This document shows positions 41,876-49,368 of a DNA stretch of 49,368 nt, piece by piece. The notes beneath the pieces were generated by a model. The model was given only the letters and a program-made list of their open reading frames with translations, was not told the origin of the DNA and did not search any database. The translations under genes and the position numbers were made by a program. The DNA is taken from positions 1 to 49,368 of the forward strand of contig JAHXIP010000025.1 of assembly GCA_025655575.1 (NCBI GenBank), written 5' to 3'. Within the stretch, counting starts at the first letter, position 1. Each line of letters begins with the position of its first letter. Origin of the DNA: Candidatus Thiodiazotropha sp. (ex Monitilora ramsayi) (GTDB lineage: Bacteria > Pseudomonadota > Gammaproteobacteria > Chromatiales > Chromatiaceae).

Positions 41876-42293
41876 ATAGGTCAGGTCATTTTAGTTAGTT
41901 GACTGTTTTACTAAGGTTTAGCCTATTTTTTTGCACTGCACTATTTTTTTTGTCAAAGCTAACTATTGATATTTTTATGAAAAATTTCTTGACCTTTTCA
42001 CTATGCTTTAACGCAGTGCACAAAAAAACGGCACTGACTCATCCGCAGGCGGTGATGGATTCGAGCCATTAGACCTGCCTCTTCGAGGTGCAACTCGAGA
42101 GGAAAATGAGATGAACACTGGGTAGGAGCGGGCAGTGCCTGTTCGATGCTCGAGATAACTGGGACAGGATTGGTTTTTAAACCACCTGTTTCATCGTTGC
42201 TCAGTCAGATGATCGAGTTGCCGCAGGAAATCTGCGCCGGATCGGGATCACTGAGAAACATTTAAGACAAAGCGATAACACTGGAGATAAGAG
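41876..42293. promoter_or_regulatory. aceK / aceA divergent control region
   Basis: A 418-base AT-rich gap holding promoters for both directions. A pair of inverted related sites stands out: TTTTTTTGCACTGC near 41930 and GCAGTGCACAAAAAAA near 42014. They share the sequence T7-G-(TG)-CACTGC and lie about 75 bases apart, as expected for a regulator binding two operators. An imperfect stem CCTCTTCGAG/CTCGAGAGG lies near 42076-42101 in the aceA leader. The aceA ribosome site is GGAG before ATG 42294. Confidence 0.45.
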
Positions 42294-43616
42294 ATGACAC
42301 GTAACGAGCAGATAGAGGCTTTGAAGAAGGACTGGGCAGAAAACCCTCGATGGCTGGATGTCCAGCGTGGCTATAGTGCTGAAGACGTGGTGCGTCTGCG
42401 TGGTTCGGTTCAGCCTGAGCATACCTATGCCAAGAGAGGTGCAGAGAAGCTTTGGAAGCTTGTGCGTGGTGACTCTAAAAAGGGCTATGTGAATTGTATG
42501 GGCGCCATTACCGGCGGTCAGGCCATGCAGCAGGCCAAGGCGGGGATCGAGGCAATCTATCTCTCCGGTTGGCAGGTAGCCGCTGACGGCAATACCTCAG
42601 AGACCATGTATCCCGACCAGTCGCTCTATGCCTATGATTCGGTGCCCACCATGGTGCGCCGCATCAACAACGCCTTCAAACGTGCTGATGAGATCCAATG
42701 GTCCCGGGATATCGGCCCGGAAGATAAAGACTACGTGGACTACTTCCTGCCCATCGTAGCGGATGCGGAAGCCGGCTTTGGCGGCGTACTTAATGCCTTT
42801 GAGCTGATGAAAAACATGATTTCCGCAGGCGCTGCCGGCGTGCATTACGAGGATCAGCTGGCTGCCGTGAAGAAGTGCGGACACATGGGTGGCAAGGTAT
42901 TGGTTCCCACCCAGGAAGCGGTACAAAAGCTGATCGCAGCTCGTCTCGCGGCTGATGTCATGGGTGTGCCCACCCTGGTGCTTGCAAGAACCGACTCCGA
43001 GGCAGCCAACCTGCTGACCTCTGATGTCGATCCCAACGACAAACCTTTTCTCACTGGTGGACGGACCTCCGAAGGTTTCTACCAGGTCAAAAATGGCCTG
43101 GAGCAGGCCATCTCCCGCGGTCTGGCATATGCGCCTTACGCCGACCTGGTCTGGTGTGAGACCGGCACGCCGGATCTTGGCTTCGCCCGTGAATTCGCCC
43201 AGGCTGTTTTGGCCGAAAATCCGAACAAACTGCTGGCCTACAACTGCTCTCCTTCATTCAACTGGAAGAAGAACCTGGACGACGCCACCATTGCCAAGTT
43301 TCAGGATGAGCTGGCTGATATGGGTTACAAATATCAGTTCATCACCCTGGCAGGCATCCACAACATGTGGTTCAACATGTTCGACCTGGCCTACGACTAT
43401 GCGCGTGGTGAAGGCATGAAACACTATGTGGAAAAGGTCCAGCAGCCCGAATTCGATGCGCGTGACAAGGGCTACACCTTCGTCTCCCATCAACAGGAGG
43501 TGGGTGCTGGCTATTTCGATGATGTCACCACTGTGATTCAAGGCGGTGCTTCTTCGGTTACCGCGCTGACCGGTTCCACTGAGGAGGCCCAGTTCGACGA
43601 GGCAGCAAGCCTGTAA
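42294..43616 (+). CDS. aceA: Isocitrate lyase
   Basis: A 440-residue isocitrate lyase that splits isocitrate into succinate and glyoxylate, the first step of the glyoxylate shunt. The active-site signature [11 protein letters not shown] lies near residue 195, with the catalytic Cys. Also visible are [34 protein letters not shown]-like [14 protein letters not shown] and [11 protein letters not shown]. The length matches the E. coli-type enzyme (434). It has its own promoter region and a strong terminator. Malate synthase is not in this window. Confidence 0.97.
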   Translation: MTRNEQIEALKKDWAENPRWLDVQRGYSAEDVVRLRGSVQPEHTYAKRGAEKLWKLVRGDSKKGYVNCMGAITGGQAMQQAKAGIEAIYLSGWQVAADGNTSETMYPDQSLYAYDSVPTMVRRINNAFKRADEIQWSRDIGPEDKDYVDYFLPIVADAEAGFGGVLNAFELMKNMISAGAAGVHYEDQLAAVKKCGHMGGKVLVPTQEAVQKLIAARLAADVMGVPTLVLARTDSEAANLLTSDVDPNDKPFLTGGRTSEGFYQVKNGLEQAISRGLAYAPYADLVWCETGTPDLGFAREFAQAVLAENPNKLLAYNCSPSFNWKKNLDDATIAKFQDELADMGYKYQFITLAGIHNMWFNMFDLAYDYARGEGMKHYVEKVQQPEFDARDKGYTFVSHQQEVGAGYFDDVTTVIQGGASSVTALTGSTEEAQFDEAASL

Positions 43617-43646
43617 GGCGCTGCATCTACTGTTTTTCTGCCCTTC

Positions 43647-43677
43647 AGCCGCGCCACCAGGCGCGGCTTTTTTTTTC
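43647..43677 (+). terminator. Rho-independent terminator of aceA
   Basis: Perfect stem AGCCGCGC/GCGCGGCT (43647-43654 and 43661-43668) with a short loop CACCAG, followed by nine or more T. It starts 31 bases after the aceA stop. Confidence 0.95.
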
Positions 43678-43741
43678 TTTGCTGAAACAAGATTTGAATC
43701 TGCAAGGCAAAAAAAGATCAAAATGCTAGGAGGATGAATCG

Positions 43742-44236
43742 ATGAGCCTGAGCGAAAGTACATTAAAAACAGCCGATCTCTACGATATTCATGAGGAAGC
43801 CCTGCAAGTCTGCAGTCCTGTGTTGCGCCACTATGGCGGACATCATGCCTTCCATGGTGCCATTGCTACGTTGAAATGCTTCGAAGACAATTCACTGGTA
43901 CGAGAGCAACTTGAACAACCGGGTCAGGGTAGGGTACTGGTGGTGGATGCCGGTGGCTCCCTGCGTTGTGCAATGTTAGGTGATCTTCTGGCGCAACTGG
44001 CCGTAGACAACGGCTGGACAGGTGTTGTGATGTATGGCTGCATTCGTGATTCTGTCGAGATTGGTGAAATGCCGCTGGGTGTCATGGCCATGGCGACCCA
44101 TCCGCGCAAGAGTGTAAAAAAAGGTATGGGTGAAGTAGGTGGTGTAGTCGAGTTTGCCGGTGTGAACTTCAGACCCGGTGAGTGGCTCTATGCTGATGAG
44201 GATGGCGTGGTGGTATTGGATAAACCCGCTGTCTGA
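43742..44236 (+). CDS. rraA: RraA family protein (RNase E regulator / aldolase fold)
   Basis: A 164-residue protein close in length to E. coli RraA (161), which inhibits RNase E. Blocks: [73 protein letters not shown]. The GCIRD motif matches the Arg-Asp site of the related 4-hydroxy-4-methyl-2-oxoglutarate aldolases, so an aldolase role cannot be excluded. ATG 43742 follows AGGAGG. It lies 125 bases after aceA, beyond that gene's terminator, and has its own terminator. Confidence 0.9.
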   Translation: MSLSESTLKTADLYDIHEEALQVCSPVLRHYGGHHAFHGAIATLKCFEDNSLVREQLEQPGQGRVLVVDAGGSLRCAMLGDLLAQLAVDNGWTGVVMYGCIRDSVEIGEMPLGVMAMATHPRKSVKKGMGEVGGVVEFAGVNFRPGEWLYADEDGVVVLDKPAV

Positions 44237-44260
44237 GATTTAATGTTGAAAACACTCAAA

Positions 44261-44298
44261 CCACCGGCCCATGAGAAATTGTTCGGTGGATCGTTTTT
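44261..44298 (+). terminator. Probable rraA terminator
   Basis: Stem CCACCG/CGGTGG (44261-44266 and 44284-44289) with a 17-base loop, followed by ATCGTTTTTA. It begins 25 bases after the rraA stop codon. Confidence 0.6.
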
Positions 44299-44328
44299 AG
44301 GCTGTAGAAAAAAGCGTCCTTGCAGGCT

Positions 44329-45708
44329 CTAGGAAACAAGCTGATAACAGGGCGAATAGTCTCCCTGGAGCTTCATTCGGTTTTGCTCCACAAAGGCCAT
44401 CAGTACCTCATCCATCGATGAGACGATGTCGGGGTCTCCGTTGATGGTAAAGGGCCCATGTGTCTCAACCGCCCGAATGCCATCCTCCTTCACATTCCCT
44501 GCCACAATACCTGAGAAGGCACGCCTGAGATTCGCCGCCAGCAGATAGGGTGCCTGCTGACGATTGAGGGTTAGGGCTGCCATGGAACGATGGGTGGGGG
44601 AGAATGGCTGCTGTAGTTCGTGCTCGATCTTGAGTCGCCAGTTGAAATAGAAGGCGTCGTTGCCTTCGGTGCGAAACGACTTGACGGTCTTCATCGCAGA
44701 TTTCATAGCCTGCGCCACGGCCTGAGGATCATCGAGAATAATGCGATAGTGGTTTCGAATCCCGGGCCCCAGTGTACCGGTGATGAAACGATCGATGGCA
44801 TCAAAGTACCCCGCACTCTCTGCCGGTCCGGTCAGGATCAGCGGCAGCGGATGTCCGCTGTTGGCAGGATGCATGAGAATACCCAGCAGATAGAGCAGCT
44901 CTTCCGTGGTGCCCGCACCGCCGGGAAATACCAGGATGCCATGGCCGGTACGCACAAAAGCCTCCAGGCGTTTTTCGATATCGGGCATGATCACCAGTTC
45001 GTTGACGATCGGGTTGGGTGGTTCTGAAGCGATGATGCCGGGCTCGGTGATACCCAGATAACGTCCGTCATGATTGCGCTGTTTGGCATGGCCGATGGTG
45101 GCGCCCTTCATCGGACCTTTCATGGCGCCGGGTCCGCAGCCGGTACAGACATTCAGTCCGCGCAGACCCAGTTCGTATCCCACCTCTTTGGTGTAGTCGT
45201 ATTCAGTTCGATTAATGGAGTGGCCGCCCCAGCAAACGATCAGGTTGGGATAGGTACCGGTTTGCAACACTCTGGCATTTCTCAGGATATGGAATACTGC
45301 GGATGTAATGTGTGAGGGCTCATCCAGGTTGAAGTTGGGGTCGTTCTGTATCTCGTTATGGACGTAGATGATGTCCCTGAGTACTGCGAAGAGATGTTCC
45401 TGGATCCCCTGGATCATCTTGCCGTCGACGAATGCACTACCTGGTGCATTCTCCAGTCGAAGTTTCACCCCCCGGTTTCTCTGCATCAGGTGAATGCCAA
45501 AGTCGCGATAGGTCTCGAAGATCTCCCGCGCGTTGTCGGTGTTGCTGCCGCAGTTAAGCACCGCCAGGGCACAACGGCGGAAGAGTTGATAGAGTCCCCG
45601 TGCGCTGGTGTCGAGGAGGGCGTTGACCTCGAGCTGTGAGAGTACTTCGAGACTGCCCTGAGGTCGGACGGAGGCGCTGAACTTTTCCGGAGCGGGTGTT
45701 TGCAACAT
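44329..45708 (-). CDS. ppnN: PpnN-type nucleotide 5'-monophosphate nucleosidase (LOG family)
   Basis: A 459-residue protein matching YgdH/PpnN. The central LOG domain carries the phosphate-binding [17 protein letters not shown], together with [20 protein letters not shown] and [20 protein letters not shown]. The N- and C-terminal domains flank it as in PpnN and are absent from small LOG proteins. PpnN cleaves purine and pyrimidine monophosphates to base and ribose phosphate; in E. coli it is stimulated by (p)ppGpp. It stands alone between convergent rraA and the mdh gene upstream. Confidence 0.93.
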   Translation of the reverse strand: MLQTPAPEKFSASVRPQGSLEVLSQLEVNALLDTSARGLYQLFRRCALAVLNCGSNTDNAREIFETYRDFGIHLMQRNRGVKLRLENAPGSAFVDGKMIQGIQEHLFAVLRDIIYVHNEIQNDPNFNLDEPSHITSAVFHILRNARVLQTGTYPNLIVCWGGHSINRTEYDYTKEVGYELGLRGLNVCTGCGPGAMKGPMKGATIGHAKQRNHDGRYLGITEPGIIASEPPNPIVNELVIMPDIEKRLEAFVRTGHGILVFPGGAGTTEELLYLLGILMHPANSGHPLPLILTGPAESAGYFDAIDRFITGTLGPGIRNHYRIILDDPQAVAQAMKSAMKTVKSFRTEGNDAFYFNWRLKIEHELQQPFSPTHRSMAALTLNRQQAPYLLAANLRRAFSGIVAGNVKEDGIRAVETHGPFTINGDPDIVSSMDEVLMAFVEQNRMKLQGDYSPCYQLVS

Positions 45709-45754
45709 AGTGACTGGCTGGCCTTTCTCGTACTTGTTCTTGCTTGAAGCCTTT

Positions 45755-45775
45755 AGGTGCGGCGGGGCCGCACCT
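45755..45775. terminator. Stem-loop between mdh and ppnN
   Basis: Perfect 9-bp stem AGGTGCGGC-GGG-GCCGCACCT. It lies about 100 bases after the mdh stop codon and 47 bases before the ppnN start on the transcribed strand. There is no T-run on either side, so it is either a weak terminator of mdh or part of the ppnN leader. Confidence 0.5.
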
Positions 45776-45876
45776 TATTGATGACGTCGGTGCTTAACGA
45801 CAAGATACACGATTAGACCATTGAATCTCCGTTTCATCATTTGTCCAGTGCAACTGTTCAGGATTATCCAGCTACT

Positions 45877-46857
45877 TTAGGGAAGCAACTCCTGGATAAT
45901 GGCCCGTTCGCCGAGCAGTTCGTCTTCTGACGCCTTCAGGCGGGAAACGCTGAATTCGTCAAGGTCGAGCCCCTGCACAATCTCATATTTTCCCGCTTTA
46001 CAGGTAACTGGGTAGGAGAAGACAACGCCCTCGTCGATACCGTAACTGCCATCCGAATGGACCGACATGCTGACCCAGTCACCTTCCGGTGTGCCCAGGG
46101 CCCAATCGTGTACGTGATCCACCACAGCATCGGCCGCAGAAGCCGCGGAGGAGAGGCCTCGAGCCTCGATGATTTCGGCACCGCGGCGTTGAATCCGTGG
46201 AATGAAGTGGTCAACCGCCCAGTCTTGAGTGACAAGATCCAGGGCCGGCTTGCCATCGACCAGACAGTGATCGATGTGGGGGTACTGGGTCAGGGAGTGG
46301 TTGCCCCAGATGGTCATGCGGCTGATGTCGGCAACCAGCGTATTGGTCTTGTTTGCCAGCTGACCCAGCGCCCGGTTGTGATCGAGGCGGGTCATGGCGG
46401 TGAACTGACTGCGGTCCAGATCCGGCGCATTGGCAGCGGCGATCAGGGCGTTGGTATTGGCTGGGTTACCTACCACAACCACGCGGATGTCCCGTGAGGC
46501 ATAATCGTTGATCGCGCGTCCTTGGTGGGAAAAGATTTTAGCATTCTCAGTGATCAGGTCTTTGCGCTCCATTCCCTTGCTGCGGGGTTTGGCGCCGACC
46601 AGGATGGCATAGTCGGAGTCGCGGAAGCCGATGGCGGCGTCGTCGGTGGTGACGATGTCGTGCAGCAGGGGGAAGGCGCAATCCTCCAGCTCCATGCGAA
46701 CGCCGCTGAGCGCGGACATCGATTGGGGAATCTCCAACAGTCTCAGAATCACAGGCTGCTCCTGGCCGAACATGGCGCCGGATGCAATACGGAAGACCAG
46801 TGCGTAGCCAATATGTCCTGCAGCACCGGTGATCGTGACTTTTACAGCTGGTTTCAT
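45877..46857 (-). CDS. mdh: Malate dehydrogenase
   Basis: A 326-residue NAD-dependent malate dehydrogenase of the cytosolic-like SF1 type (as in Thermus), not the E. coli type. The nucleotide-binding loop is [11 protein letters not shown]; substrate-binding Arg lie in [13 protein letters not shown] and MTRLDHNRA; the catalytic His is in TIWGNHS. It completes the oxidation of malate made by the glyoxylate shunt or TCA cycle. I choose ATG 46857 (MKPAVKV), behind GAGAGGA at the proper distance; the frame extends six codons further without a ribosome site. Confidence 0.95.
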   Translation of the reverse strand: MKPAVKVTITGAAGHIGYALVFRIASGAMFGQEQPVILRLLEIPQSMSALSGVRMELEDCAFPLLHDIVTTDDAAIGFRDSDYAILVGAKPRSKGMERKDLITENAKIFSHQGRAINDYASRDIRVVVVGNPANTNALIAAANAPDLDRSQFTAMTRLDHNRALGQLANKTNTLVADISRMTIWGNHSLTQYPHIDHCLVDGKPALDLVTQDWAVDHFIPRIQRRGAEIIEARGLSSAASAADAVVDHVHDWALGTPEGDWVSMSVHSDGSYGIDEGVVFSYPVTCKAGKYEIVQGLDLDEFSVSRLKASEDELLGERAIIQELLP

Positions 46858-47157
46858 TGTGTCGATTCCTCTCATTAGTTTGATGGATAGGGTGATAAGT
46901 ATAGTTATCTATCTACTTTCTAGCAGCTTTTTTTATCTATAGTCACTATTGTTGATTGTTACAGCATATTTTTTTCAGCGGGTATTCAGTTCGGCGAGTC
47001 CCTGCTCCGGATTTTCCAATCTCCGAAACCTCTCTGAGGATAAGAGAGTTAGGCTCTCGATCACCTGTATGAGCGCTTCTCACCCCCTTACACGGCTTCA
47101 GCTATTCGCCTACGCAGCAAGATCACTCGGCTGAACTTTACAGCGTGTGATATCTGC

Positions 47158-47472
47158 TCACGGCATCCCCGCTTCGGTGGTGATGATGACCTCGTGCATT
47201 TCGATGCCGCCCTCGCCGCTGAAGGCCTCCTTGGGCATAGGGTTGGCGTGGGCTGCACGAAAATCCTCACTGCCGACCCATGCCTCGAAGGCCGCTTTGT
47301 CTTTCCAACTGGTCATCACCACATAGGGCAACTCGGGCTTTGCTGGTTTGAGCACTTGCATGCGAACGAATCCCGGCTGTTGTTCGATCTGTCCCGCCCG
47401 ATTGCGAAAGCGTGTTTCGAACTGCTCGGTGTAGCCGGCAACGACGGGCACCCGATTGGCGACAATGAACAT
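47158..47472 (-). CDS. Antibiotic biosynthesis monooxygenase-fold protein
   Basis: A 104-residue ABM-fold (ferredoxin-like, dimeric) protein with the pattern FIVANRVPVVAGYTEQFETR, QPGFVRMQVLKP, YVVMTSWKDKAAFEAWV and FRAAHAN. The fold includes quinol monooxygenases and IsdG/HmoB haem-degrading enzymes; the W-x(n)-F-x-AWV-x(n)-H pattern fits the haem-degrading branch but does not prove it. It starts three bases after the SagB-type gene, and its ribosome site CCAGGAG lies in the end of that gene, so the pair is cotranscribed. Confidence 0.87.
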   Translation of the reverse strand: MFIVANRVPVVAGYTEQFETRFRNRAGQIEQQPGFVRMQVLKPAKPELPYVVMTSWKDKAAFEAWVGSEDFRAAHANPMPKEAFSGEGGIEMHEVIITTEAGMP

Positions 47473-47475
47473 GGT

Positions 47476-49116
47476 TTAACTCCTGGATAAGTGGCTATAG
47501 GGTGGCAGGGTCTGCAGACGGGTATCGTCTTTCGGCTCACCGACGGTGAAATGGTAGAGGCTCTGGAAACGGGTGGTGGAGAGACCGAGTAACTCATGGA
47601 CCAGGTCGTCGAAGAAGCAGCCGATCCCGGTGCCTCTGACACCGAGCGACTCAGCGTGGATATAGAGCGCCTGGCCGATAAGACCGGCTTCCCAGTAGAG
47701 CCTGGGATAACCGATAGCACCCTGGGTTTCCAAAGTGTGGTCAAACGCTGCCAGCATGCCCAGGGAGAAGAAGCTGTCGGCAGCGATATCCTGATGACAG
47801 GAGATGACTCGTGCAGCTTGTTGGCTGTCGGCGGTGATCAGTCGATAGAGAGACAGGTGTTGAGGAATCCCCTCCGGTTTCTCGAAACTGAACGACTTAT
47901 TCATCTCTCTTTTGAGTGGCTCGAGGACATCCGACCGTCTGAGTAAGAGGTAGAGCCCTGATGTTATTTCGTCGACATGGTGGACGAAAAGCACTAGATG
48001 GATCTGTGCCCGATAGGGCCAGGCTCGCCAGGGAACATCATCCTGTCTGGGTAGCAGACTGTCTAGAAGATGTACAAAGTCCTGCTTGGGCAGTGAACGG
48101 TTATCGTAGAAGGCCTGCGCACTGCGCCGCTTTAAAATGAGCTGTCTGGCAGAGGTGTCAGCTGTGGTGGTCATTGGGGGGAAGTCATCATCTCCATGGC
48201 CTTTTTCAGGCTCCCCTTCGTTGCGGGCGATGGCGTCACAGACCTCATCAATAATGGGCCACTGATGGCGAGGATGCTGACTCAAGCGGTTGGCCTGTCC
48301 GTACCAATCGGCGCCTTCGGCTTGGGCCAGCCAGCCGGTTAAGGGTGTTGGTGAGTCCGCCGTGTTATCGGATGTCAGCCTGAGCAGGAGATCCGGGCGC
48401 TCGCTTTCAGCATGGATAAAGTCCTGATCCCGGTCGAGACCCATCAAGGTTGCAAGCATCTTCGAGTTTGTCTCAAGCGGCTCGAAGCGGAAACCCAGTG
48501 TAGCAGCCGCATAATCAGACGCTCCAATGGCGTGTCCCAGGTCGAGATGTACGTAGCGTAAGGCCCGCTCGCCATATTTCCAGGCTTCCCGCCAGGGGAT
48601 ACTGCTCAATCCCAGTAGTATCTCGGCTGTTGCTGTATTAAGGGATTCACTGTCGGTCTTGAAAGCCGCCCGCAACTCCAGGGCGTGTTCATGGGGAGCA
48701 TAGTGGTAGACACCACTCTTCAGCATGGGAAGGCCCCTGACGATCAGGTACCCCTCGGTGGGATGGAGATTGCCGCTGGAGGGGTTACAGCGAAGTGCCC
48801 AACGGTCGGGACCGTAGACTTTCCAGGCCGAGAGACCCAGGTTGTGCCGCAGCAGGCTTGAGATCTCGGTCAGCCCCCAACTGTGCAGCAGCTTGTAGGG
48901 AGGCTGCCGCTCAAGCTCACCCAAGGCGGGATCGGGAAGCTGATCGATTGTTAGTGGGAGAGGGTATAGGGGCGACCCTTCAAAACGTCGAAAGGGGTCT
49001 GGCTGCTGGTCCCAATCGAGAAAACCGGGACCGTCGGCATAACGGTCCAGATGGTGTTTGGTTCGCTGATGATAGTTGCGAACACACTCGATGCCGGCTG
49101 CGGATCGGGTGTTCAT
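47476..49116 (-). CDS. SagB/ThcOx-type double nitroreductase-domain protein
   Basis: A 546-residue protein with two nitroreductase-like halves. The first half has NPSSGNLHPTEGYLIVRGLP and SGVYHYAPHEHAL, the SagB/McbC pattern for FMN binding. The second (from about 310) has RQLILKRRSAQAFYDNRSL and VHHVDEITSGLYLLL. SagB enzymes oxidise azolines to azoles in peptide natural products, but there is no YcaO cyclodehydratase or precursor peptide here. Stand-alone SagB-like proteins of this length occur in proteobacteria with unknown substrates. It sits between a BolA-type gene and an ABM-fold gene. Confidence 0.88.
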   Translation of the reverse strand: MNTRSAAGIECVRNYHQRTKHHLDRYADGPGFLDWDQQPDPFRRFEGSPLYPLPLTIDQLPDPALGELERQPPYKLLHSWGLTEISSLLRHNLGLSAWKVYGPDRWALRCNPSSGNLHPTEGYLIVRGLPMLKSGVYHYAPHEHALELRAAFKTDSESLNTATAEILLGLSSIPWREAWKYGERALRYVHLDLGHAIGASDYAAATLGFRFEPLETNSKMLATLMGLDRDQDFIHAESERPDLLLRLTSDNTADSPTPLTGWLAQAEGADWYGQANRLSQHPRHQWPIIDEVCDAIARNEGEPEKGHGDDDFPPMTTTADTSARQLILKRRSAQAFYDNRSLPKQDFVHLLDSLLPRQDDVPWRAWPYRAQIHLVLFVHHVDEITSGLYLLLRRSDVLEPLKREMNKSFSFEKPEGIPQHLSLYRLITADSQQAARVISCHQDIAADSFFSLGMLAAFDHTLETQGAIGYPRLYWEAGLIGQALYIHAESLGVRGTGIGCFFDDLVHELLGLSTTRFQSLYHFTVGEPKDDTRLQTLPPYSHLSRS

Positions 49117-49140
49117 GGTGTGGTGCTCTGTTTGCGTGGG

Positions 49141-49368
49141 CTATTGCAGCTCCTGGGGCGTCTTCGCTTTCACCGTCAGTGCGTGAAGTTCTCCTGTGGC
49201 GATTTCCGCATTGAACAGGGTGAGAATGGAACGCTGTCGCTGCAGGCTTTTCATCTCGGCAAAGGCCGGCGTGATGACATTCACTTCAAAACTGCAGTTT
49301 TCACCGGCTACGGTTATCTCTGCGTCCGGATAGAGATCTTTGATTCGGGTAGTAAGCTCTTTTTCATT
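49141..49368 (-). CDS. IbaG/BolA-type protein, partial (N-terminus beyond the window)
   Basis: The visible 75 C-terminal residues read NEKELTTRIKDLYPDAEITV, then GENCSFEVNVITP, LQRQRSILTLF, GELHALTVKAKTPQEL and a TAG stop. This is the BolA/IbaG fold with the helix-strand order and the LHAL.VKAKTP end block of the family. BolA-type proteins partner monothiol glutaredoxins in iron-sulfur cluster traffic. The frame is open at the window end and the start codon must lie just beyond it, probably within a few codons given the family length of about 80. It is likely the first visible gene of a unit with the SagB-type gene (24-base gap). Confidence 0.85.
   Translation of the reverse strand, partial: NEKELTTRIKDLYPDAEITVAGENCSFEVNVITPAFAEMKSLQRQRSILTLFNAEIATGELHALTVKAKTPQELQ

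Overview
The window looks like a chromosomal segment of a Gammaproteobacterium, most like the sulfur-oxidising or symbiont-type lineages (inference from gene families, not from a marker gene). The basis is yaeQ, arfB, aceK, creBCD, ppnN and an ibaG/BolA-type gene together with a multihaem cytochrome, many c-di-GMP proteins and a Mrp/Nuo-type respiratory operon. I see no rRNA, tRNA, CRISPR array, prophage or complete insertion sequence.

Layout. 0-1.8 kb: a 39-bp tandem duplication, arfB-yaeQ (minus strand) and a frameshifted gene remnant. 1.9-7.4 kb: signalling genes (REC-ANTAR regulator, PAS-GGDEF-EAL protein, chemoreceptor with a CZB zinc domain). 7.6-10.2 kb: an SOS-type cassette (lexA, Y-family polymerase, short SRAP-like protein) whose genes are separated by repeats. 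10.4-16 kb: a small membrane protein, a two-component pair and a 944-residue PKD/nine-haem cytochrome closed by a strong terminator. 16.1-22.9 kb: an AT-rich minus-strand cluster of a TolC-type protein, three paralogous PhnD-like binding proteins and a membrane GGDEF-EAL enzyme.

23.0-35.4 kb: one long minus-strand operon, in transcription order MrpE-F-G, DUF4040, MrpB, MrpC, MrpD, NuoL-like, NuoH, NuoB, NuoC, NuoD, four-helix-bundle protein, ferredoxin/GltD fusion, rubrerythrin-like protein. This is the subunit order of the archaeal Mbx/Mbs (sulfane reductase) operons, with two MrpD-type subunits. The NuoD-like subunit keeps only half of the NiFe ligands of hydrogenases and lacks the usual quinone-contact residues. 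The terminal NuoI-like subunit is fused to an NAD(P)H-linked flavoprotein. I infer an NAD(P)H-fed, cation-translocating complex with an unknown electron acceptor; this is the strongest candidate for a poorly described system here.

35.4-39.6 kb: creD divergent from creBC. 39.7-46.9 kb: central carbon genes (aceK and aceA divergent, rraA, ppnN, mdh) pointing to a regulated glyoxylate shunt. 47.2-49.4 kb: an ibaG/BolA-type gene (cut by the window edge), a SagB-type nitroreductase and an antibiotic-monooxygenase-fold protein.

A family of about 95-130 bp repeats runs through 8-10.3 kb and 25.3-28.6 kb. Each copy has inverted arms of heptanucleotide repeats (AATTCAA / AACTCAA type) around a short hairpin and a GAGCGAAGCGAA-like core. 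Copies sit directly behind stop codons inside operons, contribute codons to two proteins, and two arms bracket the four-helix-bundle gene. The hairpin shows a compensatory base change between copies.
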